Below are positions 50,294 through 60,718 of a stretch of 64,000 nucleotides of DNA, piece by piece; positions within the stretch are counted from its first letter, which is position 1; each line of letters starts with the position of its first letter. Origin of the DNA: DASYTH01 sp036002505 (GTDB lineage Bacteria; Actinomycetota; Actinomycetes; Mycobacteriales; Pseudonocardiaceae); the NCBI RefSeq assembly GCF_036002505.1, contig NZ_DASYTH010000230.1:1-64000 (forward strand), in the 5' to 3' direction. Below the pieces are notes generated by a model. It had not been told where the DNA came from. It ran no database searches and saw nothing but the letters and a program-made list of their open reading frames with translations. The position numbers and the translations under genes are program-made.

Positions 50294-51896
50294 CCGGCGC
50301 GAACGAATCGTGGTGGTAGGAACCGGAGCCGCGGGACTGCGCGCGGCGGAAAGGTTGCGAGAGCTGAACTTTGACGGCGAGCTGATCATGATCAGCGAGG
50401 AGCGGTACCGGCCGTACCACCGCCCGGCGCTGACCAAGCAGCTACTCACCGGCCAGATCCGGCCCCGGGACATCGCGCTGCCCGTGCACACCGAGCTGGA
50501 CGCGGTGTGGCGGTACGGCACCCGGGCCAGCTACCTGGAGCCGGAGGAGCACCTGCTGCACCTGCCCGGCGGCGAGCAGATCCGCTACGACGGCCTGGTG
50601 ATCGCCACCGGCGTGCAGGCCCGGCACCTGGCCGGCGCACCGCGGCACGACCCGCGGGTGCACGTGATCCGCACGCTGCCGGACGCGGTCGCCGCACAGA
50701 AGGCGATCGCGCACAGCCCCGGCGCGGTGGCGGTGATCGGCGGCGGGTTCATCAGCTGCGAGATCGCCTCCTCGGCCCGCGAGCTCGGCCGCGAGGCGAC
50801 GATCATCGTGCGGGACCGGTTGCTGGACAAGGTGCCCGGCGCCGGCTTCGGTGACGCGGTGGCGGCCATGCACCGCGGGCACGGCGTGAAGGTGATCACC
50901 CAGGCCACCGTCTCGCACTGGTCGCGTACCCCCGACGGGGTGGCGCTGCACCTGTCCACCGGGCAGGTCGTGCTGGCCGCGTGCGTGGTCCTGGGTGTCG
51001 GCGGTGTGCCCGCGGTGGACTGGCTGCGCGGGTCCGGGCTGATCCTGGACGACGGCGTGATGTGCGACCCGACCTGCCACGCGGTCGGCGCCGAGAACAT
51101 CGTGGTGGCCGGCGACGTGGCGCGATGGCCGAACCTGCTGTTCGACTCGGTCCCCCGGCGGGTCGAGCACTGGTTGAACGCCATCGAGATGGGCCGGGCA
51201 GCGGCGGAGAACCTCTTGGTCGGGCGGGAGAACGCCCAGCCGTTCACGCCGCTGCCCCGGTTCTGGTCCGACCAGCACGGGATCCGCATCCAGGCCGCCG
51301 GGATTCCGGCGCTGGCGCAGGACACCGTGCCACTGGCCGGCTCGGTCACCGTCGGGCACCGGGTCACCGGCTATGTCAGCGGCGGCTCGCTGGTCGGCGT
51401 GGTGGCCTGGGACAGCCCGCGCGGCATGCTCCGCTGGAGCTCCGAGCTGGACAACCAGCTGGCCGAGGGCATGAACCGCCGGCTGGCCGTCCGGGCGAAG
51501 CAGCAACAGCAGCGGCCGGTCCCCACGCCGCCGCGGCCCGAGCCGACGTTCGCCGAGACCGAGACGACGATCATGCCCACGGTGACCGAGACCACGGTCA
51601 TGCCCAACGTGGACGTCACCTCGATCATGGAGGACCTGCGGGTGCCGGACTTCGTGCCGGACATGCGCACGCTGCGCCCGGCCGAACAGAGCATGCCGCG
51701 CATGCGCCCCGTGCAACCGGGACCGTACCTGCAGGTGCCCGACTTCGTGCCGGACATGCAGGCGTACGGCCCGGCCGAGCAGAGCTGGCCGCGGATGCGC
51801 CCGGTCGCCCCACCACCCGACCTGGCCATGGCGAAGAACCGGTACCCACCGGACTACCGACCCCGCGCTCCGGAACTGCGTGACCTGTTCCGGTAG
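50283..51896 (+). CDS. Ferredoxin reductase with long repeat-containing tail
   Basis: A 537-residue FAD/NAD(P) oxidoreductase. VVVGTGAAGLRAAERL binds FAD, AVIGGGFISCEIASSARELG binds NAD(P)H, and NIVVAGDVARWPN is the third FAD motif. An extension past residue 405 (QQQQRPVPTPPRPEP) carries two copies of a ~30-residue unit (VPDFVPDM.....PAEQS.PRMRPV). This tail is not part of the enzyme fold and may be a docking segment. AAAGGAG precedes the ATG. It should reduce the ferredoxin encoded just upstream. Confidence 0.9.
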   Translation: MSADRRERIVVVGTGAAGLRAAERLRELNFDGELIMISEERYRPYHRPALTKQLLTGQIRPRDIALPVHTELDAVWRYGTRASYLEPEEHLLHLPGGEQIRYDGLVIATGVQARHLAGAPRHDPRVHVIRTLPDAVAAQKAIAHSPGAVAVIGGGFISCEIASSARELGREATIIVRDRLLDKVPGAGFGDAVAAMHRGHGVKVITQATVSHWSRTPDGVALHLSTGQVVLAACVVLGVGGVPAVDWLRGSGLILDDGVMCDPTCHAVGAENIVVAGDVARWPNLLFDSVPRRVEHWLNAIEMGRAAAENLLVGRENAQPFTPLPRFWSDQHGIRIQAAGIPALAQDTVPLAGSVTVGHRVTGYVSGGSLVGVVAWDSPRGMLRWSSELDNQLAEGMNRRLAVRAKQQQQRPVPTPPRPEPTFAETETTIMPTVTETTVMPNVDVTSIMEDLRVPDFVPDMRTLRPAEQSMPRMRPVQPGPYLQVPDFVPDMQAYGPAEQSWPRMRPVAPPPDLAMAKNRYPPDYRPRAPELRDLFR

Positions 51897-51902
51897 GGGC
51901 AG

Positions 51903-51954
51903 CGATGAAGGCGTCCTGATCGCAGACCTGGTGCGAGCACGGACGCCTTCATCG
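51903..51954. terminator. Terminator between convergent genes
   Basis: CGATGAAGGCGTCC (51903-51916) and its exact complement (51941-51954) flank a 24-nt spacer between the reductase (+) and condensation-protein (-) stops. Confidence 0.6.
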
Positions 51955-53259
51955 CGCTCCGGCGCACAGCACGTCTTCCATCCGGCGCAGCGTCGCCTCG
52001 ACCATGGCCGGGGCCACCGCGTGCGCGTCGATGGCGACGGAGATGTCGATGGTGTCCGGGACATCGTTGACGTAGCAGAAGAACGGTTCGCTGGCCGCGT
52101 TCAGTGGTCGCACCCAGCGCAGTGTGGTGTGGGCGCGGGCGGCGGCGAGGCCGGCGGGGCTCACCGGGCTCGTCGCCTCCTGGCGGTGCGGCGCCCGGCG
52201 GTCGTTGAAGATGCAGGCGCGGTCAATCGTGTCGTGGCGCTCCTGGCCGATGCGGGCGAGCAGGTCCCACATCCCGTCCGGGTCGTAGTAGGCGTGCTTG
52301 CAGGCGCGGAGCTTCTCCTGCCAGGCGCGCTCGACGGCCTGCGCGAACGGGACGCCGGCGGCGTCGATCACGCAGAACCCGGCGCCGCACAACGGGCTCA
52401 CGGCCTCGGCGAGCCCTGGGCGGAACCGGTTGTTCACCACGAGCTGGGTGAAGACCGGAGTGACGCCGGTGATCTCGGCCAGGGCCACCGCGAGCGCGGC
52501 GAGGAGCACCGAGGTGCTGCCCACCCCGGTGCGCGCGGCCACGCCGAGCGCGGCCAGATGCATGGCCGGTGAGCGGAAGTTGACCTCGCGGAAACGCGGC
52601 TCGGGCTTCTCGGGCGGCTCCGGGAAGCGGCGGGACGGGACCGCGCGCAGCACGCCCGCCCAGTACCGCAGCGACGCCGCGCTGTGCCGCCGCCCGGCCG
52701 GGCTTTCCTGCCAGCGCGCCTGGTCGAGCGGCTGCAGGGCGGTCACCGGCGGCACCGGGTCCGCGTGCCGGTGGCCGAGGTCGGCCCGCAGCACCTCGGC
52801 GCCGAACCCGTCGGTGGCCAGGTGGCAGCACAGCGCCACCAGGTGCGTGGCCGCGCCGCGGCGCCGCACCACGGCCATCCGGATCGGCCACTCGGCCGCG
52901 TAGTCGAACTCCCGGTGGTAGTAACGGTCCCACTGCGCGGCCGCGACCCGGCACGGATCGTCGGTCTCGCCCACGTCGACGACCTCCAGCGGGACTTCTC
53001 CCGCGCTGCTCACCACCTGCCGCGGCGCGCCACCCGGCTCGAACCGCAGCCGGGTGCGCAGCGACTGGTGCCGGCTCACCAGGAACCGCAGCATGCCGGC
53101 GACGTCCTCGACCGTGGTCCCCTCGGCCAGCGGAACCACTCCCCCGACGCCCAGCGAGGACCGCAGCCGGGTCATGCCCTCCCAGATGTCCCGCTGCCCC
53201 CAGGTCAGCTCACCGACCCCGGAGCCACTGCCCGCGAACGGCACGAGAATCCGCTCCAT
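51949..53259 (-). CDS. Stand-alone condensation-domain protein 1
   Basis: A 436-residue protein with the chloramphenicol-acetyltransferase/condensation fold. The active-site motif reads CCHLATDGFG, so His146 and Asp150 of HHxxxDG are kept while the first His is Cys. Other marks are SGVGELTWGQRDIW (C1), SRHQSLRTRL (C2), and NNRFRPGLAEAVSPLCGAGFCVID. No adenylation, carrier or ketosynthase gene is in the window. It could acylate a diffusible substrate or be an accessory of a distant synthetase. Its paralogue is next upstream. Confidence 0.85.
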   Translation of the reverse strand: MERILVPFAGSGSGVGELTWGQRDIWEGMTRLRSSLGVGGVVPLAEGTTVEDVAGMLRFLVSRHQSLRTRLRFEPGGAPRQVVSSAGEVPLEVVDVGETDDPCRVAAAQWDRYYHREFDYAAEWPIRMAVVRRRGAATHLVALCCHLATDGFGAEVLRADLGHRHADPVPPVTALQPLDQARWQESPAGRRHSAASLRYWAGVLRAVPSRRFPEPPEKPEPRFREVNFRSPAMHLAALGVAARTGVGSTSVLLAALAVALAEITGVTPVFTQLVVNNRFRPGLAEAVSPLCGAGFCVIDAAGVPFAQAVERAWQEKLRACKHAYYDPDGMWDLLARIGQERHDTIDRACIFNDRRAPHRQEATSPVSPAGLAAARAHTTLRWVRPLNAASEPFFCYVNDVPDTIDISVAIDAHAVAPAMVEATLRRMEDVLCAGAR

Positions 53260-53317
53260 AACCGCGGAACTATATTGGTCTATACCAGTTGCCGCCAGGG
53301 TCGGCCGCCCCGCCACA

Positions 53318-53374
53318 GTGCCCTGAAGGTCACCTTCAGGGCACTGAGCGTCCTGAAGGCCGCCTTCAGGGCAC
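53318..53374 (-). terminator. Nested double palindrome between the condensation genes
   Basis: GTGCCCTGAAGGTCACCTTCAGG and CCTGAAGGCCGCCTTCAGGGCAC form palindromic arms around GCACTGAGCGT. It is just downstream of the second condensation gene, so the two genes may be separate transcription units. Confidence 0.65.
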
Positions 53375-53376
53375 TC

Positions 53377-54693
53377 CTACCCCGCCAGCGCCGCCTCCAC
53401 CGCAACCCGCTCCATCCCGTAGAGGAACGCCTCGACGTCCGGCGGGGCGAGTCTTTGAGTGTCCACCGAGAGCCGGATGTCGACGGCGTCCGGAACGTCG
53501 TTGATGTGCAGGAAGAACGGCTCGCACTCGGGGTCCAGCGGGGAGACCACGCGCATCGTGGTGCGCCCGCGGGCGTCGTGGATGTCGCGCTCGTCGACGT
53601 CGGCGCTGGCCTCCTGGCGGTAGCGGGAGCGCCGGTCGTTGAAGAAGCATTCGCGCTCGATGCGCTCGCCGCGTTCGGTGGAGATGCGGTCGACGAGGTC
53701 GAGCATCCCGTCGGGGTCGTAGTAGGCGTGCTTGCAGGCGTTCAGCTGGGCCCGCCAGGCGCGGCCGACGACCTTCTCGAACGGGACGCCGTCGACGTCC
53801 ATCACGCACAGCCCGGCGTGGCACAGCGGGCTGACCGCCTCGGCGAGCCCGGGCCGGAACCGGTTGCCCACCATGGTCTGCGCGACCACCGGGTTGATCC
53901 CGGTCACCCGGGCCAGGGCCACCGCGAACGCGGCCAGCAGCACCGAGGTGCTGCCCACGCCGGTGCGCTCGGCCACCTTGAGCGCGGACAGGTGCAGCGC
54001 CGGCGAGGCGAACAGGACGTCCAGGTAGCGGGGCTCGTGCCAGCCCTTCGGGTCCGGGAAGCGGCGCGCGGAGATCGCGCGCAGCACGCCCTCCCAGTAC
54101 CGCAGCGCCACGTCGTTGTGCCGCCGGCCGGCCGGGCCGCGCTGCCAGCGCGCCTGCTCGAGCGGCTGCATCGCGGTCACCGGCGGCACCCATCCACTGT
54201 CCATATTGGACAAGTCAGCGCGCAGCACGTGCGCGCCGAACCCGTCGGTGGCCAGGTGGCAGACCAGGGCCACCAGGTGCGTGAGCACGCCCCGGTGCCG
54301 CAGCACGGCCATCCGGACCGGCCACTCGTGCTCGTAGTCGAACTCCTCGTCGTGGTACGCCGTGTACAGCGCCTTGCCGGCCTGGACCGGGTCGTCGTCC
54401 GCGGCGACCTCGACGACCTCCAGCGCGACCTCCCCCGCGCGGCTCACCGCCTGCCGCACCCGGTCTCCCGGACCGAACCGCAACCGGGTGCGCAACGCCT
54501 GGTGCCGGCTCATCAGCAGGCCCAGTTTCGCGGCCACGTCGTCGACGGTCGTGCCCGGCGTCAGCGGAACCAGCCCGCCGATGCCGAGCGACGAGCGTAA
54601 TCGGCGAATGGCGTCCCAAATGTCCTTCTGCCCCCAGCTCAGCTCCCCGGTTCCGGAGCCTTCCCCCTCGAACCGCACCAGAATCCGCTCCAC
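53377..54693 (-). CDS. Stand-alone condensation-domain protein 2
   Basis: A 438-residue paralogue of the protein at 51949, co-linear with it along its length. It shares MERILV at the start, GTGELSWGQKDIW, SRHQALRTRL, VCHLATDGFG (His146, Asp150), TGVGSTSVLLAA and CKHAYYDPDGM. The equal lengths and strong similarity mean a local gene duplication. GTG at 54693 aligns with the ATG of the paralogue. The substrate is unknown. Confidence 0.85.
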   Translation of the reverse strand: MERILVRFEGEGSGTGELSWGQKDIWDAIRRLRSSLGIGGLVPLTPGTTVDDVAAKLGLLMSRHQALRTRLRFGPGDRVRQAVSRAGEVALEVVEVAADDDPVQAGKALYTAYHDEEFDYEHEWPVRMAVLRHRGVLTHLVALVCHLATDGFGAHVLRADLSNMDSGWVPPVTAMQPLEQARWQRGPAGRRHNDVALRYWEGVLRAISARRFPDPKGWHEPRYLDVLFASPALHLSALKVAERTGVGSTSVLLAAFAVALARVTGINPVVAQTMVGNRFRPGLAEAVSPLCHAGLCVMDVDGVPFEKVVGRAWRAQLNACKHAYYDPDGMLDLVDRISTERGERIERECFFNDRRSRYRQEASADVDERDIHDARGRTTMRVVSPLDPECEPFFLHINDVPDAVDIRLSVDTQRLAPPDVEAFLYGMERVAVEAALAG

Positions 54694-54737
54694 AGTTCGG
54701 AAACTATCGCGTTACATCACCATGTCCACAAGCCTTG

Positions 54738-56298
<1,561 letters not shown>

Positions 56299-56306
<8 letters not shown>

Positions 56307-57777
56307 CGAGCCGGTGCCGTTCCAGCGGCTCGATCAGCTGCTCCTCCTCGTAGTCCAGGTGCGAGATGAGCAGCCGGTCGAGAAGCCGGACGTGGTCGCG
56401 GACGTCGGCGATGCCGCCGCCGTCGATGAGCTTGGCGAGCGACTCGTCGAGCGCGGCGAGCACACCGGCGATCACCTCGTGCTCCTGCTCGAGCTGGTGG
56501 ACCACCGGGCCGAGCGCCGGCTCCCGCTCGGCGATCATCGGGAACATCAGCTGGTCCTCGATGGTGTGGTGGGTGGTGAGCACCCGGCAGTAGGCGGCAC
56601 AGAAGCTGCCCAGGGTCCAGAAGTTCTGCCGCACGGTCAGGTCGTTGATCAGCGAGCGGGCCGAGGCGGCGGACCGCTCGCCGTCCGCCACCTGCTCGAC
56701 GGCGTCCCGGATCTGCTCGAGCTCCTGGCGGAAATGGTTGTGCACCATCTTGAGCTGCGCGCCACCGCGGGTCGGGTTGGCCGGCGCCGGCGCCGACACC
56801 CTGGGGCGGCGGGCCTCGCCGAGCGGGTCACCGGACCAGAGGTCAAGGTGCTCGCGCTGTTCGGTCTCCGGTTCCGGCGCGGGGGCCGAGCCGCCGCGCG
56901 CACCGGCCACCTCGGCGCGGACCAGTGGCGCAACCTCCTCGGCGAACGTGCGCAGGTCGTGCTCGTTGTCCCCGGGCAGCACGAAACCGGAGAAGCCCAG
57001 GTCCAGCGCCAGCCCGGTGAGCTGCTCCGCCCACTGCTTAGGCGGCCCGACCAGGAACTCGTCCGAGCCGAGCCGGGTGAACTGCCCGTTGATGTTGAGA
57101 ATGCGCTGGATCGCGGCCGGGTCGCGGCCCGCGTCCCCGGCCGCGGCGTCGAGGATCCGGGTCATCGCCGTGAGCTCGGCCGGCGGCGCGTAGGGCAGGG
57201 ACGGCACCCAGCCGTCGGCCTTCCGCGCGGTGAGCCGGAGAATCTTCGGCTTGTAGGCGCCGAGCCAGATCCCGATGGGGTGTGTGGGGAACGGTCCGGG
57301 CTTCGCGCCGTGCAACGAATAGTGCCGGCCGTCGAGCCTCGGGGTCCGCCCGGGCGTCCACAGCGCCCTGATCACGTCGATCGCCTCGGCCAGCGCGGCC
57401 ACCGCCTCGGCGGGTGAGCGCCGCTCCCCGCCCATCGCCACGATGGCGTCCCAGAACGCGCCGGAGCCCAGACCCAACTCGACCCGCCCACCGCTGAGAA
57501 TGTCCAAACTCGCCGCGGCCCTGGCGAGCACGGCCGGCGGGCGCAGCGGCAGGTTCGCCACATCCGGGAACAGCGTCACCCGGCTGGTCTTCGCTGCCAG
57601 GTAGGACAGCAGCGTCCAGGTGTCCAAGAAGGACGGTTGGTATGGGTGGTCCTGGATCCCGATCAGGTCGAGCCCGAGCCCGTCCACCACCGTCGCCAGC
57701 CGCACCACCTCGTCGTAGCCCTGGGCCGACGGTGTGAGGAACGCCCCGAACCTGATCTCGTGCCCGAGATCGCTCAT
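56299..57777 (-). CDS. Luciferase-like flavin oxidoreductase fused to a hemerythrin domain
   Basis: A 492-residue fusion. Residues 1-300 form an LLM-class TIM barrel (EIRFGAFLTPSA, LGLDLIGIQDHPYQP, GRVELGLGSGAFWD, and PIGIWLGAYKPKIL), which in actinobacteria often uses F420 or FMN. A Pro/Ala linker (300-350) leads to a hemerythrin HHE domain (KMVHNHFRQELEQIRDAVEQV, TTHHTIEDQLMFP, QLEQEHEVIAGVL, and SHLDYEEEQLIEP) with the His/Glu ligands for a di-iron site. Both cofactors in one chain suggest oxygen or redox sensing coupled to catalysis. Confidence 0.88.
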
Positions 57778-58118
57778 CGCTTTCCCTTCTGCCGCACGGA
57801 CATCCAGCGCTCGCCCCAGTTGATCAGCGGCTCGAGCGCGCCCACCAGCTCACTCCCCCGCCGCGTCAGCGTGTACACCACCTGCACCGGCCGGCTCGCC
57901 AACACCTCGCGAACCATGATCCCCTCGTCCTCCAGCTCGCGCAGCCGCTGTGCCAGCAATCGCTCCGAGATGCCGGGGACGGCGGCCAGAAAGTCGCTGT
58001 ACCGCCGCGCACCGCGATCGGCGGCGAGGATGACCGCACCGTTCCACCGCCGCCCCACCAGCTCGATCGTCGCTTGGTAGTTCGGGCACCGGTCCAGGAA
58101 CTCCCCGCGATCATCCAT
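57774..58118 (-). CDS. HxlR-family transcriptional regulator
   Basis: A 114-residue MarR-like winged helix of the HxlR group (CPNYQATIELVGRRWNGAVILAA, RRYSDFLAAVPGISERLLAQRLRELEDEGIMVRE and YTLTRRG). Cys11 is at the position used for redox or aldehyde sensing in some HxlR proteins. Its stop overlaps the start of the flavin/hemerythrin gene. A TACTT...AAGTA palindrome 32 bp upstream is its probable own operator. Confidence 0.92.
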   Translation of the reverse strand: MDDRGEFLDRCPNYQATIELVGRRWNGAVILAADRGARRYSDFLAAVPGISERLLAQRLRELEDEGIMVREVLASRPVQVVYTLTRRGSELVGALEPLINWGERWMSVRQKGKR

Positions 58119-58149
58119 CGCCGCCGACCCTACACCACGATGGATTAGC

Positions 58150-58164
58150 TACTTACATGAAGTA
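58150..58164 (-). promoter_or_regulatory. HxlR operator candidate
   Basis: TACTT-ACATG-AAGTA is an AT-rich symmetric site in GC-rich surroundings and fits the TACTT-N5-AAGTA shape of known HxlR-group sites. It would overlap the promoter of the regulator operon, implying autoregulation. Confidence 0.6.
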
Positions 58165-58201
58165 AGCCTGAAGGGCTCGGAGGCGGCAGGGTTGGGGTGC
58201 A

Positions 58202-58248
58202 GTGAATGCCTCATTCACTGCGCTCAACGCACTGAATGAGGCATTCAC
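58202..58248. repeat. Palindrome of the ATGAATGAGGC class
   Basis: GTGAATGCCTCATTCACTGCG pairs with its complement (58228-58248, one mismatch) around CTCAA. It shares layout and the CGCTCAACG centre with the GAAGG-type palindromes elsewhere. It lies upstream of the HxlR promoter and downstream of the secreted protein gene. Confidence 0.65.
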
Positions 58249-58295
58249 AGCACCACCCCCGAAACTCCACCCGCCAGCCGGCGCCTCGGCAGGGA

Positions 58296-58331
58296 GAGGC
58301 CGGGGGCGGGAGGCGGGCCGCCCCCGGCCTC
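58296..58331 (-). terminator. Terminator of the secreted protein gene
   Basis: GAGGCCGGGGGCGG (58296-58309) pairs perfectly with 58318-58331, 10 bp after the stop of the choice-of-anchor gene. Confidence 0.7.
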
Positions 58332-58341
58332 GTGGCTGGCG

Positions 58342-60513
58342 CTAGCCGAGCCGGCAGCCGGCCAGGATGATCTCCTGGCCGAGCAGGGTGCTGATCCGGA
58401 TGGCGTTCTGCGCCGGCCTGCCCCCGATCGTGGTGGTCTCGTTGTAGAAGACCGTTGCCACGCCGGGGATACCGAGCGAGCCGGAGCCCAGCCCGATCGG
58501 GATTCCGTTGATTGAGCCGACGGTGGACGAGCGGGTGATCCCCGAAGCACCGGCGACACAGGTGGAGCTGATGTCGGTGATCCTGATCAACCCGCCGAGC
58601 AGGTTGGCGCTGCCGACCGTCGCCGATGCCCGGGTGGTGCCGTCGTTCAGGTCCACCGTGCATTCGGCGTGCAGCGCGGTGACCGAGCCGATGCCGAGGG
58701 ACAGCGAGGCGATGGTCTTCGACTCGTCGGGCGGGCAGGTGGCCAGCGGGGTCTTCGGAATCGTGATCAACCCGTTGGCCTGCAAGGCGAACGCCTCACC
58801 GGGCAGGTAGATCACCACGCGCACCACGGCCGTGCCCGCGCCGCCGTCGTCGTCGGTGACCCGCACCAGCACGTTGTGCGCGCCAAGCGCGGTGAACGTG
58901 TGGGTGATCCGGCAGGTCCCGGTGCCGGGCGACTCGGTCACGGTGCCGGCGGTGACCGGCGTGCCGTCGGCGAAGTCGATCGCGCAGGTGTGCGTGTCGT
59001 TCGTGCCGATGTCGGTGAACGGCGCGGTGAAGCTCACCGCCGTGCCGCGCACGAACAGGGAACCGTTGGCGGGACTGGAGATGCTCACCGCCGGGGCCAC
59101 ATTGGACAGCGTCAGCGCGGTACTCGCGGAAACCGGCGGGTTGATCCCGTCACTTGCCGTCAATGTGAGCGTGTAGACGCCGTCGTCGGTGCAGCTGACC
59201 GTGGTGGTCACGGCAGCCGGATCGGCGATCGAGCACGTCGCACCCGGATCGACACCCGTGGACGCCGCGACGCTCCACGAACTGCTCAGCGTCGGACCAT
59301 CCACGTCGGACACAGTGCCGGCGATCGCCACCGGCGAGCCCTCCTGCCCGGCGTACGGGCCGCCGGCGTTCACCACCGGCTCGGCGTTGAACCGCACGGT
59401 GGCACAACCCGGCGGTTTGACCCCGACCAGGTCGGCCATGTTGCCGGCACAGGTGGTGTAGGCGCCCGGCGCCGAGGCGGACAGCTCGACGCTGATGGTG
59501 CACGAGATCTGGCCCGCGCCAAGGCTGCCGGCCATGACGACCTGGCCCGGGTCGAAGCTGGACGCGAAACCTGGGCAGGTGGTCTGGACCGAGGCTGGAT
59601 CAGCCGTCAGGCCCGTGGGGAAGGCGTCGACGAAGGACCAACCGCTCTTGGCAGCCAGCTCGGTGGTGTTGGTGATCGTGTAGATGAGCCGCACGGTGCC
59701 GTGCTCGGGGACCACGGCCGCGCTGAACGTCTTGTCCAGCTGCGGGCTGACGTCCAGGAGCTTGATGTTGTCCACGGCCGCGTCGTTGCCGAACGCGCCG
59801 CCCTGCGCGTTGGCCAGCCGGATGCCCGCGGACGAGCCGCCGAACAGCACCGGGTTGTCGCTGACGTAGGTGCCGATGTGGTCCTCGCCGAGGATCAGCT
59901 GTGGGTTGGCGCACGGTTCGATGGGCGAGCTGTTCGTCGGGATGGCGGTGGACCCGTCAAGCAGGAAGAACTGGAACAGGGCGTGCAGGCCGTTGCAGCT
60001 GCCGTCCGCGGCGTCGACCGAGAACGACAGGAACCGGTTGGCGGGCACCGGAACCGGGTTGTTGGTCTGCAGCTGAACCTTGTTCGCGCCGGGGCCGATG
60101 CCAGCGGTCTCCCAGCCGAGCGCGTGGTTGGTGCCGGCGCCGGTTCCGGCGAACTGGTCCAGCGAGCCGGCCAGCCGGGGAAGCTCCGGCCAGAACCCGC
60201 CGCAGCCCGATCCGGGCGGCTCGGTGGAGGGATCCAGTGGGGAGGCGATCCAGCCGTTGCAGTTGATCAGATATGCGGGGTCGCTGGAGTAGGTCTCGTT
60301 CACCGGCGGCGCGCCGGTGTAGCTCGGCAGCTGAATGGGCGTGGCACCCTGGCCGTTCTCGAAATCCTCGGTGTAGAGCACTTGTGGCGCCTGCGGGACG
60401 CCGGGCGTTCCCGGGTCGGCCAAGGCCGGCGCCACGCCGGTGATCACCACCCCGATGCTCGACGCCGCAAGGGCAAGGACCGCGGGTAAGACAACTCTCC
60501 GTATGACCATCAT
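58342..60513 (-). CDS. Large secreted protein with DUF11-like, PKD and choice-of-anchor-P-like domains
   Basis: A 723-residue exported protein. A signal peptide (about 1-33, ending PALA) is followed by a jelly-roll-like N-domain (VLYTEDFENGQG to LLDVSP). A DUF11-like fold (LDKTFSAAVVPEHGTVRLIYTITNTTE) comes next, then PKD/bacterial Ig modules (VVNAGGPYAGQEGSPVAIAGTVSDVDG, and APAVSISSPANGS), then a C-terminal choice-of-anchor-P-like domain (GLITIPKTPLATCPP to GQEIILAGC). ATG at 60513 follows GGGAG. It is divergent from the esterase-CBM2 genes and may share their cellulose-responsive control. Confidence 0.78.
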   Translation of the reverse strand: MMVIRRVVLPAVLALAASSIGVVITGVAPALADPGTPGVPQAPQVLYTEDFENGQGATPIQLPSYTGAPPVNETYSSDPAYLINCNGWIASPLDPSTEPPGSGCGGFWPELPRLAGSLDQFAGTGAGTNHALGWETAGIGPGANKVQLQTNNPVPVPANRFLSFSVDAADGSCNGLHALFQFFLLDGSTAIPTNSSPIEPCANPQLILGEDHIGTYVSDNPVLFGGSSAGIRLANAQGGAFGNDAAVDNIKLLDVSPQLDKTFSAAVVPEHGTVRLIYTITNTTELAAKSGWSFVDAFPTGLTADPASVQTTCPGFASSFDPGQVVMAGSLGAGQISCTISVELSASAPGAYTTCAGNMADLVGVKPPGCATVRFNAEPVVNAGGPYAGQEGSPVAIAGTVSDVDGPTLSSSWSVAASTGVDPGATCSIADPAAVTTTVSCTDDGVYTLTLTASDGINPPVSASTALTLSNVAPAVSISSPANGSLFVRGTAVSFTAPFTDIGTNDTHTCAIDFADGTPVTAGTVTESPGTGTCRITHTFTALGAHNVLVRVTDDDGGAGTAVVRVVIYLPGEAFALQANGLITIPKTPLATCPPDESKTIASLSLGIGSVTALHAECTVDLNDGTTRASATVGSANLLGGLIRITDISSTCVAGASGITRSSTVGSINGIPIGLGSGSLGIPGVATVFYNETTTIGGRPAQNAIRISTLLGQEIILAGCRLG

Positions 60514-60609
60514 GTGCTCCCATCCCCGAACCGCCGTACGATCAGCGAACGCACGCGTACGCACAGTGCGCTTCGCAGGTTGCGGATGGGGTGTTACAGG
60601 ATTCACCCA

Positions 60610-60623
60610 TGGGAGCGATTCCG
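60610..60623. promoter_or_regulatory. Degenerate second CebR-type site
   Basis: TGGGAGCGATTCCG matches 10-11 of the 14 positions of the cellulose operator. It lies 97 bp upstream of the secreted protein start, on its side of the divergent promoter. Confidence 0.35.
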
Positions 60624-60675
60624 GAAAGTTGCCAGATCATTGCCTCTAGTGACAAGGCATCCTGGTCAGCTACCC

Positions 60676-60689
60676 TGGGAGCGCTCCCA
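60676..60689. promoter_or_regulatory. CebR/CelR cellulose-utilisation operator
   Basis: TGGGAGCGCTCCCA is a perfect 14-bp palindrome identical to the operator of the LacI-family repressors CebR (Streptomyces) and CelR (Thermobifida), which release it on binding cellobiose. It lies 30 bp upstream of the esterase-CBM2 start. The regulator gene is not in the window. Confidence 0.88.
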
Positions 60690-60718
60690 GAACTGCAGCG
60701 ACCGGGGTGGAGCTCGAC

